Below, piece after piece: positions 22,201 to 64,000 of a stretch of DNA of 64,000 bases. Numbering within the stretch: position 1 is the stretch's first letter; every line of letters starts with the position of its first letter. Both the position numbers and the translations under genes were made by a program. The notes below the pieces were generated by a model. That model saw nothing but the letters and a program-made list of their open reading frames with translations. It had not been told where the DNA came from and did not search any database. The DNA is from Eumeta japonica (lineage: Eukaryota > Arthropoda > Insecta > Lepidoptera > Psychidae), in NCBI GenBank assembly GCA_005406025.1, contig BGZK01001282.1:62001-126000 (forward strand), written 5' to 3'.

Positions 22201-24586
22201 AGTTAACAGCTAAAGGGATCAGATACGTAACGCCACCTAGCGTTGAAATAGAGACGCTAAACAACCCCATTATTATTAAACGATTAGTGAATAATTTTAT
22301 CCAAGTTTATTATGCTAATGTAAATACTATTTTTTTTTTATTACTAATGGGTAAAAATGGACAGTGATTTTCTTATATACAGTGCTTAACGAGATAAACA
22401 AAAATATTTAGCATTCACTATAAACGTTAATTGTGTATAATTTTCATATAAATATTAACTTACATTAATGGACAGAATTGCATGTAGCGTGTAATCATTT
22501 TGTATCCTTTCGATTGCAAAGCCTTAATTTCGTGAGAAGAGAGAAAGATCACGTAAGCAAATCATGAGGAAATTTAGTACCTAATTAAGAGTCAGTGAAG
22601 AGATATATATGGATCGTTGTTGTTTTTCAGAGACGGCTAGTGATGCTATTTACCTATAAACAAAGTATTACTATATCTAGTGCATATACAGAACGAAGGC
22701 TAAGAGTTCATAGTATGAACCGACATCTACGTAAATCTAGAGTGGGACGTGACAATAAGGGTTCCGAAGAAGTTTTTATACAATCGCCTAGAACAGGACA
22801 GCTATCTACGTTACAACTACCGGACAAGGAAGCGAGGCATAGACAATAGAATAGAAATGAAGAATCCTCCTAGCGATGCAGAGAAGCCATATCGTGAAAC
22901 GGTGATGGCATGTAAAGTAGCATTTTAGAATAGCTTAAAGTTAATATAGTATTTGGCACAGTATTTAGGAAAAATAGATGATTCGAAGGGGTGTTAACAT
23001 GGCGTGGGCTCTAACATATACGACACGACTATCACAGAATGAAGGGTTCGGTGCGATGATGCAAAAATAGATTACAAAATTGCAGAATGCCAGCTCGTTT
23101 GCGCCGCGTATAAAATTACTACACGTAAGTCAACTTTTTCGACACTACGTCATAGCTTACGTCACTATAACTACGCCTACGTATTATTGACATCGTTTAC
23201 AGCGAAAATGACTGAGTTGGCACTTTCGCGTGAATCTTAAGTTATACTGTATTCACAATTAGTTACTAAATCTTAGAGACTAAAGCCGTTTTACTAGCTA
23301 ATATTAAGATAGTATCAATGAAAAAATAAATATTCAGGCAGGATAGGATTATATGTACAAAATAGGTTATAACAAATAAAAGAAGATTTAAACTCTGGAA
23401 TGATTTAATGAAAATAAAAACGAAACTTTAGTCGCATAATCAAAAGTTCTATCTAGCACGACCCATCACCAAGAATTGTATAAGTAGATCAAATAAAAGT
23501 AAATATTTAAACAGGTTGAGGCTAAAGTAAAACTAACAAAAAAAAGCCCATGAAAATAGACAATATTATTCACTAAATAATAATATCCGTAAATAAACCA
23601 AGAGATTTAATATAACTAATAAATCAAATAGCATATTCAACAGCATAATTAAATGAATTCAAAATATTGCACAAATTATAGGAGGTAACAGTAATTAATA
23701 TCAATTTACAATTTAGATAAATAAGAACAATGATATAATTTCATTATAAGATCGTTTCTGTAATCTCGCCTTAAATACGCAAATAAAAAAAAAATACAAT
23801 CAGTCATTAGAAGTCATACGCTTATGGCACTAAAACATATCGCTTTAAACATGAGAATAAAAATTATTAGCCTAACGGAATGTATAAGTATGATTTTAAG
23901 TAACTAAGCCGTTAAGTACTTTAAATAATATAAAACGCAACAATGAACCAATAGTAATAACCGGTGCTTTCACCGCCGCTTTCTTATCATTGACTTTTTT
24001 TTTCAACATACAGACACTAGCATAAATTTTAATTTCTGTGACGTAGAGTTCATACTCCAGTTTTTGTATTTCGTAAAAAAAGTTTTATCATTGCTTTAAA
24101 AAAAAATACATCCTAAAGCATAACTAGAATATTTTTTGTCATTTAGAACTGATTATGTATCCCAGCGTCGTCTTACGATAAAAACTTCAGCCTGCTGTGA
24201 ACATTTCATCGATATTCAACAATACAGTACAATCAATAGTATCATGTAAATATTCTACGTGGAATTCCCTATTCAATGTACTGCCAACGCAGTCCCGATT
24301 TGAAAACCAGAGACGGATTTAAAAAATGCATTTTTTTGCTTACAAAGCATCAATTTGATAAACCAATTCAGCATGGAAACCCTCAAACAATCAGTACCGT
24401 ATTAGTTACCATGCCCCGTACTTACTCAGAAAATCAATTATGCCAAACCAGATTTCAAGTAATTGACAACTCTGTAATAATGGCGTAATCTTGTCTGGAA
24501 TGATGAAAATGATATTGATCTAGTACTGATTTTCTGATGACAGTTTTGTAGTGCGGGTTGAGGCAGTGGAAGGGCGTATTTATGCC
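19231..24586 (-). other. Region 3' of rg, probably including its 3' UTR
   Basis: 5.4 kb with no recognised gene or transposon. AATAAA hexamers on the minus strand (for example about 21,101-21,108) could end a long rg 3' UTR; long 3' UTRs are common for neuronal genes. A CTCF-like CTAGGTGGCGCTTT lies at 19,409 and a second CGCCACCTAG at 22,231. Confidence 0.4.
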
Positions 24587-58286
<33,700 letters not shown>

Positions 58287-58934
58287 CTGCGCAACAAGCA
58301 GAAACAACATTTTTATTATCCATTTTTGAGTGTTTATCACAGTACAGACACAGTAGACTTTTTGAGAATGTTCGTGGGCTACTTTAAGCGATTACACACT
58401 AATACACACATAGTAACAACACATATAACTCGTAATTTTGAAATGTCCATTGGCCACTTTTAAGTGGTTATTGCAATTAAACGTATACAGTGGATACTTT
58501 TGAAATGTCCACTGGTTACTTTTAAGCGTTACAATTATTAGTATATTATCTGTGGTAATACCAACATTTGTCCACCATTAATTTGATATCGATATGCCTT
58601 CACTTTGGCCATGTATAACTATCAGAAAATTAAGTAAATTTTAAATCCATATAAAACGTTGAAAAAAACATTCTACGAAACAATTCGGTTCTTGTTCTTT
58701 TGTCCTAGGTATTATATTTCAATTCTTTTATTTTTACAAGCCCTTGTTCTTGTAATTAGTTTTTCCCATTGTAACTGGATATTTTCCACTCCTGGTTTAA
58801 TAAAGTCCCATCATTACTTAATTGAAGTCTTGCGGATCATATTCACTAATAAAAAAAATTGAGCAATTCATTGAAATTCTAAAAATTCATAAAATTAAGA
58901 AAGTAATTTTGTATTTGAAACTGACTTTAATATT

Positions 58935-59060
58935 CACTAGCTTTTGTCCGCAACTCCGCCCGTAGAAAGGGGTAGTAAATATTATGGTAGATGAAATTTT
59001 TTTTGAATAGAATTTGCATAAAATCCGTTGTTAGTAAGAGTAAAAAACGTATAGTAAAGA
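58935..59060 (-). repeat. Dispersed repeat, copy 3 (inverted)
   Basis: The plus strand has CACTAGCTTTTGTCCGCAAC and, further on, GAATTTGCATAAAATCC followed by GTTAGTAAGAGTAAAAA, which is the reverse of the GGATTTTACGCAAAT block at 44,355 and 53,505. It lies just beyond the first rg exon visible. Confidence 0.5.
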
Positions 59061-62000
59061 GACAGATGGAAGACAACGTCTGGGTTCATTTCGGAATGGT
59101 ACTAACGAGTATGATCAAATGGTTATAGTTATAATAGAAATTAAAACCAAATATTTCAGGAGCTAAATTTGTTGTAAATCATGATGTAACCTTTTCACGT
59201 TAAAATAACCCCACACTCGGATCGACCGACTGACCCATTTCGCAGTTCGACTGCTAACTTATTTTTAATAGCGGTGCGGTGGAGGAAGTGACGGGGTGAC
59301 GAAAAGCTGTTACCGACATTCTCTGTTACATGACGCGGTTGTGAAAGACCGGCCGTTACGCTAGGGTTATACTGCGGGTGTTTATTTTAGTTGCGGTCTT
59401 AATTTATATAAGTAATCAAAAAAAATGATAAGTTCAGGAAATAGGAGAAGTTATTAACCGATACAGCTCCATTTTTATCCAAAATATACATAGGAAGTGT
59501 GTTATTTATCCTAGATGAAAGTAGTGTATTTGCCCATTCCGGTAAATTGTGTATAGATTTCTGTTTCTCTTTTGAACGTTTTGCGCAAATTTTGCTAAAG
59601 ACTTGAAGTTTCTTGTTAATCACGCAAATATATTGTACAACTTAAGTTCATTTCGGTTTTTATTTGAATACAAAATTTGTTAATAATTCGATTATATATA
59701 TATACACAGACATCAGCATAATTTAATGACACTATATAAAAATTTAATACCGGTATTCCGTTTTTATTACCTACTTTTCACTGTCTGTTTGTTGCGGTAA
59801 AACTCGTGAAATATTGGCTGTGCATCGCTGTTATGTATAATATTAGTCTGTTGAAGGTACAATTCATTGATATTCACGTTTAGAATGGTGACAGATGATT
59901 AGTTCTGATAAAACTCGTGGATCACTCCACAGATTCGCATGAATAAAAAATAACAAAATATTATTACGACTAAAGTTATTTAGAAGAAAGGATTAATTGA
60001 AAATTCACTACATCAATCTTACTATGTTAATTCAATTATTATAGATTAATATCCGAAATGGATTATGAATCTCGAAGCGTATTTGAAATTTTGACCGCTC
60101 AAAACGAATAGTCAAAAAATCTTTCATTAGATAGACCAGAGATAAGGCAGAGATTAGAATTTTATGTCCGATTGACAACAATACATCCGGCAAAGGACCA
60201 AAAAATTGACACTAATAATATCAAAAAATAAAGATTATTTTAAATTGGAACATGTATATGATTGTTGAGACTTCACACAAGGCTAACAAAACAAAAGTCT
60301 AAATTAAATTAAAATTAGAATATCAATGGTTTCTGACACTGGAAATGAATTCATAGATCTATGTTCGAACTGTATTAATATATTTATTTTAAAGACATTA
60401 TTTTGAATTCAAATTTTCCAAATAGTCCCACGTACATAGATAGGGGAACACGAGACAGGTCGGTAGTATAACAAAGGAGGAAGCATTTGAACATCTGTAC
60501 ATACAATTATTCTATGTAGCACCGTGTATATACCAGTTGAGGTCGTTCACCTCACCGACAAGTGCTCTAATCGATATTTGATCGAGCTGACGAGTCCAGA
60601 GTTTGTTTCATGCCGCTGTTCCGTTTATAACTCGATCACGTATTATTCATTTCAAGGTTTATTCCACTTGAATTGCGAATTTGAACGATTAAATACATAA
60701 TATTAAATATTTTTATTTAATCGCCACCGTTCAAAGCCGCATGTTAAATTAATTTCGTTCGTTTTTAATATTTACATTTTAAAAACATAACGGTTTAAAT
60801 GTAAATAATATTTTAATGGATATTCTTAAATATAATGTACCTAATTATCGTCGCTAGACAGATGAAAAGTTGTATATTTTACATACAAGCAAGATTATTT
60901 ACATCATGAACTTCTATTTTTTTCATTTTTATTTAGAATCAATAGTTTCTCTTGCGATTCAATAATAGAATGTTCCGTTTATGCTCTGGATTCAAAATGA
61001 ACAAGTACCTACTCACAACAAATATCGGAAATAAATTTTACAAAACAAGACAAACGCTAGACGTGTAAAACGATTAAAAAAGTTTAGTTTAGACGTAAAA
61101 ACGTCAACAACTATCAGTTGGACAAAAACGAGAAAATATCGTCCCGTGTCGTATGACGTAACTGAAGGTCATGTTTTTTGAGTTGTTATGTCATGTTTGC
61201 TATACTACAAAGGTGTATTCTACCGCAATCACTTATTGTAGTTTGATGAGTTTGAATCTTGAATCACACTGACCCAGTGCAATTTCTCAGGTGTCAAGTG
61301 CCATCGTCACTAATGCAACTGTTTAAGACTCAGTCGATCCATCCGTGGTGATTCAAACTCAACACCTTATTCAAAGGCAATGGAGTCGATCACCACTATA
61401 GTTTCAGGAGTTCATACATTAAGCTGAGCGATATTCGGTCCAAGCGTTGTATTGTCTAGCGTTTTCGCGCCCCCCCAACCCCCATTGAGGTCAAAGTGGA
61501 CGGAAATGGCGAAGTTGCGACAACATGTTGCATGCACTAAAATGTATACAAAGATGTCACAACGGCCTCCCTAATGCGTGCTGCGCGTGCGACCGCTTCG
61601 TTAACATCGATCCGTTACATTTTACGTTTTATATAGTGTATAAGATTTAACGCATATTTTAAGTCGCTATTGTGAACGTACATTGTGAACGTCAAATTTA
61701 CAGACTACAATGACATTTTTTTTTAAATATCACTTATTTTTATTCGTTAAAGAGTGAAGAAAAAATTCAATTTATTTTTTGAATTACTTATCTATGTATT
61801 ATATTAATCCGGCAAGCTCGATCCGTTGGCTTTGCATAGATATTTGCGTCTCTGTATATGCTTTAGTGCTCTGAAGAATTATTCAAATTTATTCCTGCCG
61901 CAGAATTTCGTCATTTTTATGACGGAATAAAATCATATTATACACCCGCCCGAAATAGCATCACCACAATATTGGTGGCTAGCATTCTATTGTACACCTC

Positions 62001-62109
62001 ATGCGTGATTTTTGCCACATATGGTAAAACTTTGGACTGATCTACAGTCAGCGGTATTTCCTATTATCTATAAGTCTTCAAGGAAAGAACCTATTTTAGC
62101 TTCTGACTT
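59061..62109. other. rg intron (to the next upstream exon), nothing recognised
   Basis: No PH-domain exon was found here on the minus strand, so the intron before the exon at 58,171 is longer than 5.7 kb. Confidence 0.5.
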
Positions 62110-62200
62110 CTACGGATGCAAGTGTCCGTGGGCGGCGGTGATCACCTACTCTCTAATGGCTCGCGTACTCGTTTGTCCCTTATAATGCTATAAAAATATT
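62110..62200 (+). repeat. Lep1-like consensus fragment
   Basis: GTCCGTGGGCGGCGGTGATC, then ACCTACTCTCTAATGGCTCG and TACTCGTTTGTCCC followed by TATAATGCTATAAAA. This is a very common 3' consensus of lepidopteran repeats. Confidence 0.8.
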
Positions 62201-62479
62201 ATAAAAATAACCAATATGCGAATGCATTAAATATGTACAGCGAAATTTCATTTCAATTTTCAGATGATTACATAAAGAGTTAAGAGTAATCAAAATTTTT
62301 GATAAAATATCATAATGTGTCTAGACAAATACCTTTAGACCTAATGGTTATGAACGATTTCGGAGGCAAGGATATCGAGCTAACACTTTATCGACACGGA
62401 AAATAATTCAAATGCAAGAGCCAGTGTAGTAAGTGACTTCGAGCAATTAAAAAAATTGCACTGTGACGTAGTGTCAATT

Positions 62480-62590
62480 CGCGCAACGCAGCGAGGTCGG
62501 ACATGGTCACAGGGCCGACCCGGCAGCGCGGGCGCAGTGTGTCACGGCCGCGCGGTCGACGACCCCGGCCCGCGCCGGCCGCGCGCTTTA
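62480..62590. promoter_or_regulatory. GC-rich island in rg intron
   Basis: About 110 bp of very high GC (GCGCGGGCGCAGTGTGTCAC, CGCGCGGTCGACGACC, CGCGCCGGCCGCGCGC). ORFs cross it on both strands but none resembles the missing PH-domain exon. It may be an alternative promoter. Confidence 0.35.
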
Positions 62591-63100
62591 CCAAACAATG
62601 GAGATGAAATCTGTCATTTATCTGTGAATAATTTAATTTTGACGGTAATTCGTTTTTTACTGCATGTTCGCTTAATAGGATAACCTTCTACGGAGTGCAC
62701 GTGTTATCGAGAATGGTATGTATTGAATTTGAAATACTAAAGAATGGAATCAAAGCACGAGAAACGAAAAAAATATATAAAGTTCGTTGATATTCATGTT
62801 TAGAAGTCGCTCGAAAAGATATAAAGTGCTTGACTTGGAAACTGAAAAATTTGGAGCGACCTTTAAATATTAAAATTTCGACTTGAGATTTTCAGGATCT
62901 TTATCATTTTTCTCGTAGAAAAAAATTAAACAATGAAAAAAATATTAAATTTGACGATTTTAGAAATTTATAAAAATCTGGAGCGACCCTTTAAAAATTT
63001 TTTTAAGCTGCCGTTTGGAGGAGACTTAAAATATTGTAAACTTAGATATTTTTGTACGAGTCTCGAAAAAAAAAATTTAATTTTTTTTGGGTCACCCTAA

Positions 63101-63120
63101 TATATGTGTGTGTGTGTGTG
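63101..63120. repeat. (TG)n microsatellite
   Basis: ATATATG followed by about eight TG units. Confidence 0.9.
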
Positions 63121-63289
63121 TAATTAGTTTCTGGAAATGGCTCTATAACGATTTTGATGATATTTTGTAATTTAGATAGTATTTCACTTTCCAAGTTAAT
63201 CTAGATAGGTGACATTTTTGGAAAAAATTAATACAGTAATTTAGAAAAAATAGATATAGGAGCAGTGGTTTCAGGAAATGGTGTGGTTT

Positions 63290-63470
63290 GAAAGACGTAC
63301 GTAATTGGAGTACGGAAAGATGTGGTGCGATGGTTTGATCACCCGGAAAGGATGAATAAAAATAGATTGACAAAACAAATGTATAAATTGTGTCCGATGA
63401 AAGGAACGACAAGGGGGCACCCTTAAAACCGTGTGTGGATCGATCTAATCGCTGGCATATTAAAGAAGGG
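63290..63470 (+). mobile_element. RTE-type LINE 3' fragment
   Basis: In shifting frames the plus strand gives an RWFDHPERMNKNRLTKQMYK-like piece and then VWIDLIAGILKKG, matching the C-terminal GHLERMNESRLTKQIY and the LKKG segment of the LINE group at 17,455 and 33,035. It ends at a small foldback. Confidence 0.7.
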
Positions 63471-63471
63471 C

Positions 63472-63503
63472 TCAATTTCAAGCACTACCGTGCTTGAAAT
63501 TGA
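63472..63503. repeat. Perfect 14-bp foldback
   Basis: TCAATTTCAAGCAC, loop TACC, GTGCTTGAAATTGA. It interrupts or terminates the LINE relic just before it. Confidence 0.9.
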
Positions 63504-64000
63504 CTTATATGAACGATTTAGGGCTGTCCGTGAACCAACGATAAGATCGTACCATATGAGTTTGTGCTTACTTTCTACCTATCTTGGACATAAATTTGAG
63601 TTTATAAATAGAATTTGTATAAAATTTGATTCCCAAGACATTTTACAAACACTGCGCAGGCACCGAGTTTACGCGTGTGATGTAGTGCACGTTATGCATC
63701 TAAATAGCTGTCATTGAAAGTTAATGTAAGCAACTTTTTTCCGTGGAGAGATATAGCATTTCCACGGCAAACCGGAAAGCGACGAGCGAAGCTCGGTCGC
63801 CCACTTTATCGCCTGCAATTTACAAGTGGTTATGGTGATTACCGATTTACATTCAACGTCTATCTGAGAAATTGCCCTACAATGGGTTAGCGTAAAAAGG
63901 AAATAGGTGATCAACGAGACTATGTATCTGTATCATGTATCTGTGTAAGTGTTAAAAATATCAAAACATTCAAAGAGCTTTTCTTTATTTTTTATTATTT
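63504..64000. other. rg intron, window end
   Basis: No gene or repeat was recognised. The phrase AACGATTTAGGGCTGTCCGTG has no match elsewhere in the window. Confidence 0.4.

Noticed and set aside
59061..64000. PH-domain exon of rg
   Set aside because: Looked for the conserved segment before the BEACH entry on the minus strand; none of the GC-rich patches encodes it.

Overview
The window is nuclear DNA from an insect, almost certainly a butterfly or moth. It is AT-rich, with long introns in which GC-rich coding exons stand out. It carries repeats typical of Lepidoptera: Lep1-like segments ending in the 'GGTGATCACCTACTCTCTAATGGCTCG'-type consensus (described here in words and positions), tRNA-derived SINEs, RTE-type LINE tails and mariner relics. 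No bacterial-style operon, CRISPR array or complete virus was seen.

Layout. Positions 1-149/153 (+) hold the last visible piece of an unidentified gene. About 0.7-7.6 kb is intergenic with two decayed mariner copies. RpS3 (ribosomal protein S3) occupies 7,673-16,941 on the minus strand as four coding exons that together give a full 245-residue protein. Its introns carry a convincing H/ACA box snoRNA (8,151-8,275), a weaker C/D box candidate (16,713-16,804), an internally deleted mariner, a palindromic MITE, and a decayed nested gene or transposon ORF (11,395-12,974) with its own splice donor and iterated CTAGGGCCTGAT motifs. About 17.4-19.2 kb is an RTE-type LINE relic followed by a Lep1-like segment. 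About 19.2-24.6 kb is largely featureless and probably contains the 3' UTR of the next gene.

From 24,587 to 58,286 on the minus strand lies the 3' half of the neurobeachin orthologue (Drosophila rugose, rg). Thirteen exons in consistent phase encode 670 residues: the end of the PH-BEACH linker, the BEACH domain, and the C-terminal WD40 repeats, through to the natural stop codon. The introns range from about 200 bp to 17.3 kb, and the upstream exons (PH domain and N-terminal half) lie beyond base 64,000. The large introns hold SINEs, LINE relics, AT microsatellites, TIR elements, several near-perfect short-loop foldbacks and a few CpG-rich blocks that may be promoters or enhancers.

Function. 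RpS3 is a constitutive small-subunit ribosomal protein gene whose introns host snoRNA, linking ribosomal protein and rRNA modification. rg encodes a large BEACH-family scaffold involved in membrane traffic and synapse function. The two genes are adjacent on the same strand but not obviously related in function. The least explained segment is 11.0-13.6 kb, inside RpS3 intron 3.
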